64,000 nucleotides of DNA from Herpetosiphon aurantiacus DSM 785 (GCA_000018565.1 CP000875.1:4665199-4729198), one strand, 5' to 3'; shown: positions 17,302-26,200, numbered from the stretch's first letter. The notes: a model not told the origin generated them from the letters alone. Program-made: numbers and translations.

Positions 17302-18459
17302 TCACGCCGGGAAGATCAGGCCATGATCAACATGCATTCGGGTGATTTGGCTCAGAAAATTAGGCGAAAAATCATCAAGATCAGTAGCAGTGATCAGGGT
17401 TTGTTGCTGGGGACGCACAATTGTGGTCAATAGATGTTCGCGGCGTTTTTGATCAAGCTCTGAAAGCAAATCATCGAGCAGCAGAACAGGCCGATCGCCC
17501 GTGCGACTATGCATCAATTCGGCTTCGGCCAACCGTAAAGCCAAGGTCGAGGCTCGTTGCTGGCCACGCGAGCCAAAGCTGCCGACTTCACGCTCCGCCA
17601 ATTGAATCGAAAGATCATCGCGATGTGGGCCGATTAACGTCACGCCACGTTCGCGCTCTTCACGACGTAGCTGCTTCAAGGCTGCTTGAAAACTTGGCAC
17701 ATCGTGAGCAGGCGTTGTATCTAAGTAGTTCAAACGTAAATCTAAATCGCTGCCGCTAATCTCGGCATACAAGCGTTGCGCAAGCTGGTCAAGCGTGGTG
17801 ACGGCGCGGCGACGTTCGCGCAGCACATACACCCCAGCTTTGGCTAGCTCCTCATCCCAAAATGCTAGATCTTGTTCGCTGGCAGCGCGACCACGCTCAC
17901 GACTGGTTCGCAATAGACCGTTGCGTTGGGTTAGCACTTGGTTGTAGCGCGAAAGGGCGCGAACATAACGGCCATCGATCTGCGAAAGCGTGACATCGAG
18001 ATAGCGTCGCCGCTCAGCAGGCGCACCCGTGACTAACTCTAAATCTTGCGGCGCGAACATCACCACCCGTAACTGACCAATCAGATCGAGCGCTCGCCGA
18101 GCTATTTTATTGATCCGAATGGTTTTGCTGGTGGTAGGGGCTAAATCGCCATCAGCGCCAAATTTGCGTTGCAGCACAATTTCAATCGTTTGCATTTCGG
18201 CCTCTGGTTGCGGTTGCAAGCTGGCGGCCAAGCGAGCAAATGGCGGTAAGCCAAGATCGCCTGCTGCTTCAAGGGCAATTAATTCACGTTCAACCGAGGC
18301 CCGTAAAGAGCGAGTTGTAGCCAAATAGTATAATGCTTCCAGAATCGTTGTTTTGCCCGCTGCATTGGCCCCATAGAACAAACACACGCCTGGAGGCAAG
18401 GCTAAATTGAGGCTGCGATAAATTCGAAAGTCTTGGAGTTGCAGGCGAGAAACATACAT
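17302..18459 (-). CDS. recF: DNA replication and repair protein RecF
   Basis: A 385-residue SMC-like ATPase. MYVSRLQLQDFRIYRSLNL is the RecF N-terminal strand pair; Walker A GANAAGKTTILEA is near residue 30; the ABC-like signature is in SFGSRGQQRASTLALRLAEA (about 300); Walker B LLLDDLLSELDQKRR is near 325. It loads RecA at gapped DNA together with RecO and RecR. It is not next to dnaA, dnaN or gyrB, unlike in many bacteria. The stop lies directly against a CTTCGTG-type repeat. Confidence 0.92.
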   Translation of the reverse strand: MYVSRLQLQDFRIYRSLNLALPPGVCLFYGANAAGKTTILEALYYLATTRSLRASVERELIALEAAGDLGLPPFARLAASLQPQPEAEMQTIEIVLQRKFGADGDLAPTTSKTIRINKIARRALDLIGQLRVVMFAPQDLELVTGAPAERRRYLDVTLSQIDGRYVRALSRYNQVLTQRNGLLRTSRERGRAASEQDLAFWDEELAKAGVYVLRERRRAVTTLDQLAQRLYAEISGSDLDLRLNYLDTTPAHDVPSFQAALKQLRREERERGVTLIGPHRDDLSIQLAEREVGSFGSRGQQRASTLALRLAEAELMHSRTGDRPVLLLDDLLSELDQKRREHLLTTIVRPQQQTLITATDLDDFSPNFLSQITRMHVDHGLIFPA

Positions 18460-18560
18460 ACACGGTCACCCAAACGCTAAAATGCAAACAATAGAGCTAT
18501 TTTAAACCCAAACCTGATTAATAAAAAGTCAAATTCACCTTTTTAGGCAAGGAATCCGCC

Positions 18561-19328
18561 ATGCAATCGATCGATCGCTTAATGATGAGCTTTGCTGGGC
18601 AATGGTCGGTTGATTTTCGCAGTTGCACTGGAGCAATTTATTATCAATATCAACCAAGCTTGCAATTACCGTCGGCCAGTTTGATCAAATTGTTCTTGGC
18701 TTGGCAATGGTATACAACCAATCAGCCTGGATTCGACGTATTGATTAGTGAACAGCTGATTGTTGATCTTGATGGCTCGTTGGCGCAGGCGATTGGTAGC
18801 AAGTTTAGCAGCGATCACATGATTTATCTCATGCTCAATCAATCGGAAAACAACGCCACCAATGTGTTGTTAGCCCAATTGGGCGGAATTCAGGCGGCAA
18901 ACAGTTGGTTGCAGCAAGCGGGCTATCAGGCAACGCGCTGGGGGCGGGTCATGCTCGATTTTCAGGCCCGTCAGCAGGGCTTGGAAAACTATACTAGCGC
19001 CGAGGAGCTAACTAGGCTGTTACACACCATGACCGATGCCATAGCCAAGGGGGGATCAATGGCTAGTACCCTCGTAAAGAGTCTCGTTAACTCAGCGAGT
19101 GACGATAAAATAGCTGCAAGCTTACCACCAGCGGTAGTATGCGCCCACAAATCGGGGGAGCTAGCCGACGTTGAACACGACGCAGCATTAATCTACAGCG
19201 CTGGCATGTGGGATAGTTTGGTAATCATGGCAGCGGCAGTACCCGACCCAACTACCGCCCGTCAACAGATTCGCCAGCTAACCAGCGAACTCTGGCCCAA
19301 TAAAAAACCTGTTCCACCGCAGGGGTGA
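18561..19328 (+). CDS. Class A beta-lactamase-fold serine hydrolase
   Basis: A 255-residue protein with the three active-site elements of penicillin-interacting serine enzymes: SLIK (Ser40, Lys43), SEN (95-97, the SDN position) and KSG (197-199, the KTG position). The GLENYTSAEEL stretch at about 140-150 sits where the class A omega-loop lies, but the usual Glu166-type ExxLN motif is not obvious. No signal peptide is present, which is odd for a secreted beta-lactamase. It may be a cytosolic serine hydrolase or be exported by another route. Beta-lactam resistance should not be inferred. The last codons overlap a terminator serving the convergent gene. Confidence 0.75.
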   Translation: MQSIDRLMMSFAGQWSVDFRSCTGAIYYQYQPSLQLPSASLIKLFLAWQWYTTNQPGFDVLISEQLIVDLDGSLAQAIGSKFSSDHMIYLMLNQSENNATNVLLAQLGGIQAANSWLQQAGYQATRWGRVMLDFQARQQGLENYTSAEELTRLLHTMTDAIAKGGSMASTLVKSLVNSASDDKIAASLPPAVVCAHKSGELADVEHDAALIYSAGMWDSLVIMAAAVPDPTTARQQIRQLTSELWPNKKPVPPQG

Positions 19329-19334
19329 AACAGG
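19301..19334 (-). terminator. Rho-independent terminator of the 19367-19735 gene
   Basis: CCTGTTTCACC and GGTGGAACAGG (minus strand, one mismatch) form an 11-bp stem with a 5-nt loop, followed by TTTTTTA. It overlaps the end of the convergent hydrolase gene. Confidence 0.8.
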
Positions 19335-19366
19335 AAACATGGGTGGGGGATTAAATGGCTATTGGC

Positions 19367-19735
19367 CTATTGCGGGCCGTAGATATCAAGCGCAATATTA
19401 TTACGATTGCTCGGATCAATTTTGACTGGCAAGACTGCGCCGGGCTGAAATTGTGGAATCGATATCATGGGAATAACCGCCTTGGTTTCGGTCTGATACT
19501 GGCCTAATGGGCCATCAATTTGCAAAACTAAGCCAATTTGCGGATTATTATTGACCATCATGCCAGTTTGATAAACATTGATAATCGTGGCTTGGCCTGG
19601 TAAACCTTGTTGCAACAACTTCTTATTCGGGCCAAAAGCACGTCGGAGGACAACAATCAGCACAAAACTGAAAACCAAACCGCCAATCGTCCAAATCATG
19701 ATCGAGTTCATGGTGTCATTAACTAGGTTCTGCAT
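19367..19735 (-). CDS. Small membrane protein with conserved soluble domain, function unknown
   Basis: ATG 19735 has GGAGGTG 5 nt upstream. The 122-residue product has one membrane helix (about residues 11-31), then a basic FGPNKK segment, then a domain of about 85 residues: LPGQATIINVYQTG, GLVLQIDG, and VLPVKIDPSN near the C terminus. This pattern (TM, G.PG.A.I....TG, then V.VDP) recurs in small envelope proteins of Actinobacteria and Chloroflexi. The C-terminal domain is predicted beta-rich and probably cytosolic or periplasmic. No known function. Monocistronic with its own terminator. Confidence 0.65.
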   Translation of the reverse strand: MQNLVNDTMNSIMIWTIGGLVFSFVLIVVLRRAFGPNKKLLQQGLPGQATIINVYQTGMMVNNNPQIGLVLQIDGPLGQYQTETKAVIPMISIPQFQPGAVLPVKIDPSNRNNIALDIYGPQ

Positions 19736-19890
19736 AACCACCTCCATAGCGAAAAAGTACTAAGAAGACCAGTACCGTGGTGTACGTGCTAAAGGTTGAA
19801 ATGTCGCAGCTAGCTAGATGGCTATTGTATGCTTAACAATCAGCAAAGTCGAGAGCTAATTTTGACCCATTCCGAGGCTTTACTGATCTC

Positions 19891-19920
19891 TTTACATTGA
19901 TTTTAGCAATACGGTATACT
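19891..19920 (+). promoter_or_regulatory. Sigma70-type promoter for the YfiH-like gene
   Basis: TTTACA (19891-19896) and TATACT (19915-19920) are separated by 18 bp, 35 bp before the ATG at 19955. Confidence 0.6.
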
Positions 19921-19954
19921 AATCAGAATCGTATACCTGCGCAGGGACTATTCC

Positions 19955-20842
19955 ATGCTGAATGTGCCATCTGTTGCATCATCATCACTTGATCCAGAGG
20001 TTGCCTCACCGATTGTTCGTGTTTCCGGCTTAGTCGGGCTGCCGTTTTTACAGCATGGCTTTTCGACCCGAACCTGTGGGAATCTCGCAACCCGTTATGG
20101 CCCGCCTGCCGAAGTTGGGGCAGCGCGGCGTACTTTTGCGCGGGTCGCCGGAATTGATGCAGGGCGCGTGGCCCATTTTGCTCTGACCCATAGTTCCCGC
20201 GTGGGCTTGGTCAGCGATCCCGATAGTATGCCAATCGATAGCACACCGCATCGGATTTCGGTGCGCGGTTTGTTGGCCGATGCCTCACCGCGCGATCTGA
20301 GTTTTATCAATGCTCAAGGCATTCCCAATCAACAAGGGGTCGATAGCCTGATCACCACGACCCGCAATTTGGCGCTGTTTATGGTGGTCGGTGATGCTGC
20401 TCCGGTGATTATTACCACGCGCCAAGGCAAGGCGGTGGCCTTAGTCAACGTTGGCTTGGTTGGCACGGTCAACAATGTTTTAGAGAATACGATTGAGGCA
20501 TTGTGCCATTTGGTTGCCTGCCAACCTAGCGATTTGGTGGTCGGCATCGGCCCAACCGTTGGCCCATGTTGCTATGCCCTCGCCCAATCGCTGACATGGG
20601 CACAGGTTGTTTCTCCGGCCTTCTTTCAACGCCACGGCCCCAACGCCCCAGGCATTATCATCCGCGATGAACAATATTTCTTCGATTTACCTCGCATGAT
20701 TGGTCATATACTCGAACAAACTGGCGTACAAACCAGCAATATTCACTCAATCGACCTTTGCACTGCTTGCCCTGATACCGCCTTTTTTGGCCATTACGCC
20801 GGAGTTGCTGGGCGTTTCGGGGCGTTAGTAGCATTACGTTAG
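19955..20842 (+). CDS. YfiH/laccase-domain family protein lacking catalytic Cys and His
   Basis: A 295-residue protein of the DUF152/YfiH fold (polyphenol-oxidase or purine-nucleoside phosphorylase family). Recognisable landmarks are FLQHGFSTR near 31, ALTHSSRVGLV with His79, VDSLITTT near 129, GPTVGPCCYAL near 199 and the C-terminal LCTACPDTAFFGHY. The family's zinc site is normally His, then Cys in ADC, then His in AHAGWRG. Here ADC is GDA (146-148, Cys replaced by Ala148) and AHAGWRG reads VNVGLVG (His replaced by Asn165). Only the first ligand remains, so the usual catalysis is unlikely. The frame is otherwise intact and has a promoter, so it may have a new role. The last 9 bp overlap the convergent gene. 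Confidence 0.75.
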   Translation: MLNVPSVASSSLDPEVASPIVRVSGLVGLPFLQHGFSTRTCGNLATRYGPPAEVGAARRTFARVAGIDAGRVAHFALTHSSRVGLVSDPDSMPIDSTPHRISVRGLLADASPRDLSFINAQGIPNQQGVDSLITTTRNLALFMVVGDAAPVIITTRQGKAVALVNVGLVGTVNNVLENTIEALCHLVACQPSDLVVGIGPTVGPCCYALAQSLTWAQVVSPAFFQRHGPNAPGIIIRDEQYFFDLPRMIGHILEQTGVQTSNIHSIDLCTACPDTAFFGHYAGVAGRFGALVALR

Positions 20843-21778
20843 ATGTTCGGCAAACAAGCCCAAAATCAGCTCAGGTCGAAATAATAACGGTGCAGGAATG
20901 ATGATCCAACTCAATGTCCAACTTGCTTGGCGGCGATCTGACTGGCGTAACCAAGCCCGCACGCTGCGTAGCCGCTCCAGACTAGTCGCCCCAATTTGCA
21001 CCACAAAATAGCCGAGTGGCCAGCCCCAACCACCTGCCGCCGGATAGCTCAACAGCAATTCATGCAACAAGCCTGATGCGATAAAGACCACTGCCGCCGC
21101 CCAGCGCCAACCAATGATTGGCTTGAGTGGTTGCCAAAACACCAAACTCAACACCGTATGCACCGCTAAATTCCAGCGCTTGCCCCACCATTCGCTAACC
21201 GAACGCGCATAAATTGGTTGCAAAAATAAGGGTTGAACTTGCCAGCCAAAAGCCTGCCAGAGCGCCAAATACAGCCGCGTAACCCCAAAAAAGAGGCCAA
21301 TTACCAAGCCGACCAAGGCTAGCCAGCAGCGCCAAAGCAGCCATAGATCGGTATTTGGGGCAGGCAACCACCAAGCCAGCAAGCCAATCGCTAGCCCTAA
21401 ACCTAGCCATAATGCGCCAATCAGCAGGTTTTTGCGCCAAGCAAGATCAGGCTGGCGCGGCAATTCCCATGGCTCAAGCTCCATCCCCAGCCACAAAATA
21501 AACCCCAAACTCCGCCAAAAACCAAGTTGTTTGATCTGGGCATGCGGGCTATAGAGCAAACGCCACCCTTTAAATGCGAGGTAAGATGGAATCCAGGTGG
21601 CGAAAATCCGGCCCCAAATTTGCCATGGTTGACTCAGCCAAAGCCCATTGCCTATCGCAAATAAGGCTAAAAACCAAGCTGCCCAGCGTCGTTGCTGAGC
21701 ATCTCGGAGTAGCTGTGGCAGGCTCAACAGCGCCAGCCCAGTGCTAGATAAAACACCAATTAACCAAAGCACCCTCAT
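20834..21778 (-). CDS. Wax-synthase-like membrane-bound O-acyltransferase
   Basis: A 314-residue integral membrane protein with about seven hydrophobic helices. The segment RSVSEWWGKRWNLAVHTVL (about 200-218) followed by FIASGLLHELLLSYPAAGGW (about 240-260) matches the wax-synthase/MBOAT domain, whose catalytic His is in the S/A-G-L-x-H-E element. Family knowledge: such enzymes esterify fatty acyl-CoA with a fatty alcohol or another hydroxyl. The product could be wax ester or another acylated lipid. It overlaps the DinB-like gene by 4 bp (ATGA), so the two are translationally coupled. An acyl-CoA synthetase lies nearby on the other strand. Confidence 0.72.
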   Translation of the reverse strand: MRVLWLIGVLSSTGLALLSLPQLLRDAQQRRWAAWFLALFAIGNGLWLSQPWQIWGRIFATWIPSYLAFKGWRLLYSPHAQIKQLGFWRSLGFILWLGMELEPWELPRQPDLAWRKNLLIGALWLGLGLAIGLLAWWLPAPNTDLWLLWRCWLALVGLVIGLFFGVTRLYLALWQAFGWQVQPLFLQPIYARSVSEWWGKRWNLAVHTVLSLVFWQPLKPIIGWRWAAAVVFIASGLLHELLLSYPAAGGWGWPLGYFVVQIGATSLERLRSVRAWLRQSDRRQASWTLSWIIIPAPLLFRPELILGLFAEHLT

Positions 21779-22290
21779 CGAGCGTCGTTGCCTTGAATTG
21801 GCTCAAGCCGCAAGATCGCTTGGCGCAATTGGGCCATATAATCCATTTCTTCAAGGTCGAGGTTGGCGCGTTCGACCGCCAATTGGCTTAAACTGACCAA
21901 ACCGCGCTCAGGATCGTTGACTTTGCGCTCCCACTGCTCACTGGTTAGGCTGCGCAACAAGCCCAAGCTGGTTTCGCGGCTATCCATAAAGCTACCAAGC
22001 TCCTCGGCTGGATTGAGCACAAACGCCTTAGGGTAGCGATTGAAAATCGTGTTGAGGCTGGGATTTTCAGCTTTCAAGGCTTTTTCGAAAACTTCGATTA
22101 ATTCAGCTTCGCCACGGCGGAGGCTGGCAATCACATGGGCCAACGAACGCTCAAAACCTTGCGGTCGCTCTTGTTGAACATCAGGTTGCAAGCCCGAAAC
22201 TCGGACTCGCACATTATCGAGTGTGCTGGCCATGACTGATAAAGCCCATAATTCGTTATGAATCGGATCGTAAACATCTGAATGTGCCAT
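21775..22290 (-). CDS. DinB-like four-helix bundle protein
   Basis: The start at ATG 22290 is preceded by AAGGGGATATTTGATC. The 171-residue product is almost entirely helical. HNELWALSVMASTLDNVR near the N terminus, the SFERSL-like ASLRRGEAEL in the centre, and SLSQLAVERANLDLEEMDYM near the C terminus resemble the DinB/DUF1572 metal-binding bundle, whose His triad sits at helix ends; not all ligands are evident here. Role unknown; relatives include thiol-dependent transferases and damage-inducible proteins. The 4-bp overlap couples it to the wax-synthase-like gene. Confidence 0.55.
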   Translation of the reverse strand: MAHSDVYDPIHNELWALSVMASTLDNVRVRVSGLQPDVQQERPQGFERSLAHVIASLRRGEAELIEVFEKALKAENPSLNTIFNRYPKAFVLNPAEELGSFMDSRETSLGLLRSLTSEQWERKVNDPERGLVSLSQLAVERANLDLEEMDYMAQLRQAILRLEPIQGNDAR

Positions 22291-22446
22291 GATCAAATAT
22301 CCCCTTAATTGGCAATCGACATGCAGTGCTAAGTATAGCAAAGACTCGCCATTTGGCAGCGGATTGGCTAACGATCGATTGGTAATAGTCACATGCCAGA
22401 TAACTGCTCTATATCTACAAATGTATTACTCATCCACAGAATGAAT

Positions 22447-22511
22447 TTTAGGGGGTGCAGGGGGATGAAAACCCCCTGCGTTTCCCTCCAGTGGAGGGAC
22501 GGAAGGGAGGA
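22447..22511. repeat. Dispersed double-hairpin element, copy 2 (inverted)
   Basis: The inverse orientation of the element at 6649. It has perfect GCAGGGGG/CCCCCTGC (22457-22479) and TCCCTCC-AGT-GGAGGGA (22483-22499) stems and ends in CGGAAGGG. The rest of the gap 22291-22641 shows no other structure I could support. Confidence 0.8.
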
Positions 22512-22641
22512 GAATCTTAAGTAGATATTAAAAAATTGAGCCTATAAATCCTTGATTAATAAGCCTAAACTACTTGCCGCGCAACCCAAAAAACTGTATC
22601 ATACCCGTAGATTCCACCACAGTGCATAAACGGGAGCCTTC

Positions 22642-22842
22642 ATGCAGGTTTTTGTCCACCTCGATGAGTTATTAACACCAGCCTTGCTTCAACAACATCA
22701 ACGCCATATCGTTGATTTTTTGGAGATGGAAGGCATTACGCCTGAGGCCGAGGTTGGGCGAACCAAAGTCAATGAACGCACCGCCAAAGAATTACTAGCT
22801 GAATTAGCCCATGATCTGGATCAAGCACCAGAAAACGAATAA
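22642..22842 (+). CDS. Small hypothetical protein, 66 residues
   Basis: A short acidic helical protein beginning MQVFVHLDELLTPALLQQHQ, with GITPEAEVGRTKVNERTAKE in the middle and a Glu/Asp-rich tail. GGGAG lies 7 nt before the ATG. Codon use matches the neighbours. No domain is recognised. It sits alone between repeat elements and is plausibly expressed. Confidence 0.5.
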   Translation: MQVFVHLDELLTPALLQQHQRHIVDFLEMEGITPEAEVGRTKVNERTAKELLAELAHDLDQAPENE

Positions 22843-22850
22843 TTGATCAA

Positions 22851-23025
22851 TTCCCTCACCCCAGCCTTTCTCCTTACAAGGGTAGGTTTTTAAAATGGTT
22901 GGGTGGGATTCGCAGTCAATGAGCGTTCCCTCACCCCCTCTCCCGCAGAGCGAGGCGAGGGGGAACTGCCAGGCTAAAACCCCCTCTCCCACCGCAGTGG
23001 GAGAGGGGTTGGGGTGAGGGAACGT
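22851..23025. repeat. CCCTCACC-type repeat mosaic
   Basis: Starts with CCCTCACCCCAGCC and ACAAGGGTAGGTTTTTAA (22871-22890), then CCCTCACCCCCTCTCCCGC (22929), a GCGAGGCGAGGGGG hairpin arm, and CCCCTCTCCCACCGC/GTGGGAGAGGGG ending in GGGGTGAGGG (about 23019). Confidence 0.75.
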
Positions 23026-23120
23026 CCAATACCCGCACTTCACTCTCCAACTAGCTTGCTTGCTAACCACAGCCGTTGTCGTTCGCCGTTGAATTGTTGC
23101 AAAGGTCTTGGAGGTAGCCA

Positions 23121-24905
23121 ATGTCATTTCGTAATCTGGGTGAGTTGTTTCGCGAGCGGTCACAAGCCTTTGCCCATCTCAATCGCTGGCGAACTCGCCG
23201 CAATGGCGAATGGATTACCTGCACCAACGCCGAACATCAACGCCATGTCTATCAGTTGATGGCAGGTTTTCAACAGTTGGGGTTGCAAAAAGGCGATCGC
23301 GTGGGCATTATGTCCAATACCAGCGTTGATTGGGTCGAATCGGATTGGGCTTTGGTCTGTTCAGGCGCTGTGCCAGTTTCAATTTATCCCTCGTTGATGG
23401 CCGATACGGTGGCCTTTATTGCCCAAGATGCCGACCTCAAATTTTTGTTGATCGAAAATCGCGAGCAATACGATAAATTGCAAAAGGTCCGCTCGCAGCT
23501 TGAGCATATCGAACGGGTAATTATTTTTGATGGCCGGGATTTGCCCAGTGATGACCCATGGATTTTATCGCTAACCAGTTTGCGGCGCATGGCCACCAGC
23601 GATGCAACCGCCCAAGAGGTTTTTGCCACCAACTGCGCCCAACAGATCGAGCCAGAAGATTTGGCGACAATTGTCTATACCTCGGGCACAACTGGCAATC
23701 CCAAAGGCGCAATGTTGGCGCATCGCGCCTTGCTTGGCGAACTAACCGCGATTCGCACGACTATGGCCATGCAAGCTGGTGATGATGATGTGTTATTTTT
23801 GCCAGCCGCGCATATTTTTGGCCGCTTGCAACATATGTGTGGGGTCGATAATGGCCTTAACACCGCAATCATCGAATCGATCAAACAAGTGCTTGAAGAT
23901 GTGCAAGCAATCAAACCAACCTTTTTCTTCAGCGTCCCGCGCATGTACGAAAAGATTTTCAGCACAGCCCAGGCTCGCGCCGAAGCCAGCCCAATTCGCA
24001 AACGGATTTTTGCCTGGGCGCTGGCGATCGCCCGTCAAATGAGCCGCTACAAAGGCCAAAAAGCAGCGGTTCCGGCAGCATTCAAGCTGAAATATGCCTT
24101 GGCTGATCGCTTAGTGTTTAAGAAGGTTCGTGCCTTACTTGGCGGCAATATTCGCTATGCAATTACTGGCGGCGCTCCGCTCGATATCGAAATTTTGGAA
24201 TTTTTCAATGGTGCGGGTGTGCTGTTACTCGAAGGTTGGGGCTTGACCGAAACATCTGCTGCGGTAACCGCCAATCGCCCTGATGATTATCGGCTAGGCA
24301 CGGTTGGCAAGGTGTTTCCTGGCAACGAAATCAAAATCGCTGACGATGGCGAAGTGCTGGTGCGCGGTAATCTAATTCTAAGTGGCTACTATAATAATCC
24401 GCAAAAAACCAACGAAGCCTTGATCGATGGCTGGTTTCACACCGGCGACATCGGCAAAATTGATGCTGATGGCTTCTTGAGCATTGTTGATCGCAAAAAA
24501 GATTTGCTAATTACCGCGTCGGGCAAAAATATTGCGCCGCAAGCCGTCGAAGCTGCCTTCAAAAATAGCCCGTACATCTCGCAGTGTGCCGTCTTTGGTG
24601 ATCGCCGACCCTATTTGGTGGCATTGTTCACGCTCGATATGGAAGCCGTCACCGCTTGGGCTAATCGTGAGCATGTGCCAGTTGATGCTAATCTGCATAA
24701 GCATCCTAAATTAGTTGCTGCGATTGAACACGAAGTGCAAACAATCAACCCAACCTTGCCTTCATTCGAGCAAATTAAGGCCTATGAAATTTTGCCCGAA
24801 GATTTTACCATTGAAAACGATTTGCTCACGCCAACGCTCAAAATTCGTCGCCGCCAAATCTACGAACGCTTCGCCAAGAGTTTTGAGCAATTGTACAAAC
24901 GTTAG
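23121..24905 (+). CDS. Long-chain acyl-CoA synthetase (AMP-forming)
   Basis: A 594-residue ANL-superfamily ligase. YTSGTTGNPKGAML (about 190) is the AMP-binding P-loop, GWGLTETSAAVT (about 375) the adenine-binding motif, GDIGKIDADGF (about 440) and DRKKDLLITASGKNIAP (about 455) the hinge and C-terminal lysine region. It activates a fatty acid to acyl-AMP, then acyl-CoA. Sequence style resembles the FadD15-like long-chain group. GGAGG lies 6 nt before the ATG. A MOSC protein follows after 8 bp and is probably co-transcribed. It could supply the wax-synthase-like enzyme, which is inference. Confidence 0.9.
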   Translation: MSFRNLGELFRERSQAFAHLNRWRTRRNGEWITCTNAEHQRHVYQLMAGFQQLGLQKGDRVGIMSNTSVDWVESDWALVCSGAVPVSIYPSLMADTVAFIAQDADLKFLLIENREQYDKLQKVRSQLEHIERVIIFDGRDLPSDDPWILSLTSLRRMATSDATAQEVFATNCAQQIEPEDLATIVYTSGTTGNPKGAMLAHRALLGELTAIRTTMAMQAGDDDVLFLPAAHIFGRLQHMCGVDNGLNTAIIESIKQVLEDVQAIKPTFFFSVPRMYEKIFSTAQARAEASPIRKRIFAWALAIARQMSRYKGQKAAVPAAFKLKYALADRLVFKKVRALLGGNIRYAITGGAPLDIEILEFFNGAGVLLLEGWGLTETSAAVTANRPDDYRLGTVGKVFPGNEIKIADDGEVLVRGNLILSGYYNNPQKTNEALIDGWFHTGDIGKIDADGFLSIVDRKKDLLITASGKNIAPQAVEAAFKNSPYISQCAVFGDRRPYLVALFTLDMEAVTAWANREHVPVDANLHKHPKLVAAIEHEVQTINPTLPSFEQIKAYEILPEDFTIENDLLTPTLKIRRRQIYERFAKSFEQLYKR

Positions 24906-24913
24906 AGGATTTT

Positions 24914-25573
24914 GTGATTACGATTGAAACTTTAGCGATCGGCCAGCCCCAAACCTACCACGATGCCAAAGGCGCTTGGTCATCGGCGATTGGCCGCCAA
25001 GCGATCACGACACCTGTGCGCTTGGAGCAATTGGGCCATGTTGGTGATGCGGTGGCCGACACCAAAAACCATGGTGGCCCCGATAAAGCAGTGTGTTGCC
25101 AGCCCGCTAGCCATTACCCACTGTGGCAAGCAGAATATGGCTTAGCCAATGATCACCCGATGTTGCAAGCCAGCGGTATCGGCGAAAATTGGACGCTCAG
25201 CAACGTAACCGAGCAAGATGTGTGTATTGGCGATCAGTTCAAGGTTGGTAGCGCGATTGTGCAAATTTGTGCGCCACGCTACCCCTGCACCAAACAAGAT
25301 CGCAAGCTTGGCCTCGATGGTTTGCAACAACGCACAATTGCTACCTTGCGCAGTGGTTTTTATCTGCGGGTTTTACAAGCAGGCGAGGTTCAAGTTGGCG
25401 ATGGATTGGAGTTGATCGAGCGTCCACATCCCACGATTACGGTGCATAAAGTCAATCAACATCTGCATCACGAGCGCGATCAAGCCTTTGGTCGCCAACT
25501 GTTGGTGGTGGACGAACTGGCTGCTAGTTGGAAACGAATTATTCAAATGATTATTCCCAGCTTGGCGCAGTAA
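24914..25573 (+). CDS. MOSC domain protein (YiiM-like)
   Basis: A 219-residue protein starting at GTG 24914, 8 bp after the acyl-CoA synthetase. HGGPDKAVCCQPASHYPLW (about 53-71) is the YiiM-type MOSC hallmark and APRYPCTKQDRK holds the conserved Cys. YiiM proteins bind molybdenum cofactor and reduce N-hydroxylated bases and related substrates. The C-terminal 60 residues (HPTITVHKVNQHLHHERD) match the extra YiiM helices. The pairing with a fatty-acid ligase is unexplained. Confidence 0.8.
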   Translation: MITIETLAIGQPQTYHDAKGAWSSAIGRQAITTPVRLEQLGHVGDAVADTKNHGGPDKAVCCQPASHYPLWQAEYGLANDHPMLQASGIGENWTLSNVTEQDVCIGDQFKVGSAIVQICAPRYPCTKQDRKLGLDGLQQRTIATLRSGFYLRVLQAGEVQVGDGLELIERPHPTITVHKVNQHLHHERDQAFGRQLLVVDELAASWKRIIQMIIPSLAQ

Positions 25574-25575
25574 GC

Positions 25576-25663
25576 ATGCCCTAACCCCGCTGAGCGAGGG
25601 GAATCACCAAACCAAAAGCCCCTCGCCCGCCGCCGTGGGCGAGGGGTTGGGGGTGAGGGAATG
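25576..25663. repeat. CCCTCACC-type repeat
   Basis: CCCTAACCCCGCTGAGCGAGGGG is followed by CCCCTCGCCCGCC/GTGGGCGAGGGG and GGGGGTGAGGG. It fits exactly between the stop codons of two convergent genes. Confidence 0.75.
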
Positions 25664-26200
25664 TCAATCTAGTAGCAGTTGATCTAGCTCGGCCAGCATT
25701 GCCACCCGTGCGGTTGCAGGTAAACCAGCGGCAATATGGCCTTGGGCAATCGCAGTTAATTCAGGTCCGCATTCAGCCGCCGTTAATGCTCGAAAGCCCA
25801 AACGTGCGTAAAACAAAGCATTCCAGGCAATATCGTTGAAAGTCAGCAAGCTCATGTGGCGATAACCCTGCTGCTTGCCCCACGCTGCCACAGCCTTAAT
25901 CAACCCTCGCCCCAAGCCGCGCTGCCCATGCTCGGGGTGGACATCCAGTTCACTCAGATATACCTCACCATCGACGATTTTGGCGAGTGCAAAGCCAACA
26001 GGTGTAGTGTGTATATCGACAGCAACCCAAACCCCATCCCAACTGAAATACGCCGCTAAATCTTCCAATGTGGCTGGCGGCCATGCGGCGATAAAGGCAT
26101 ACTGGGTTGGCAAAAAAAGCTGGGCGGCGGCAACTTCAATCGCTGGCAACATGCTTAATTCGGCCTGAGTTGGCCGTCGAATCGTATAATTTGGCTGCAT
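25664..26200 (-). CDS. GNAT-family N-acetyltransferase
   Basis: A 178-residue GNAT protein. The acetyl-CoA binding loop is ELDVHPEHGQRGLGRGLIKA (about 87-106), the V/I-x-x-x-x-R/Q-x-x-G-x-G/A signature. The preceding strand GEVYLSEL and C-terminal HMSLLTFNDIAWNALFYARLGF, with the typical N-W/A...FY..LGF element, complete the fold. GAGGAGGGG lies directly upstream of the ATG. Substrate unknown; small amines or protein N-termini are options. It is the first gene of no obvious operon; the propeller gene upstream is separated by 20 bp and could be co-transcribed. Confidence 0.82.
   Translation of the reverse strand: MQPNYTIRRPTQAELSMLPAIEVAAAQLFLPTQYAFIAAWPPATLEDLAAYFSWDGVWVAVDIHTTPVGFALAKIVDGEVYLSELDVHPEHGQRGLGRGLIKAVAAWGKQQGYRHMSLLTFNDIAWNALFYARLGFRALTAAECGPELTAIAQGHIAAGLPATARVAMLAELDQLLLD

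Noticed and set aside
18561-19328. True secreted beta-lactamase
   Set aside because: No signal peptide and no clear omega-loop Glu; kept as a beta-lactamase-fold hydrolase only.
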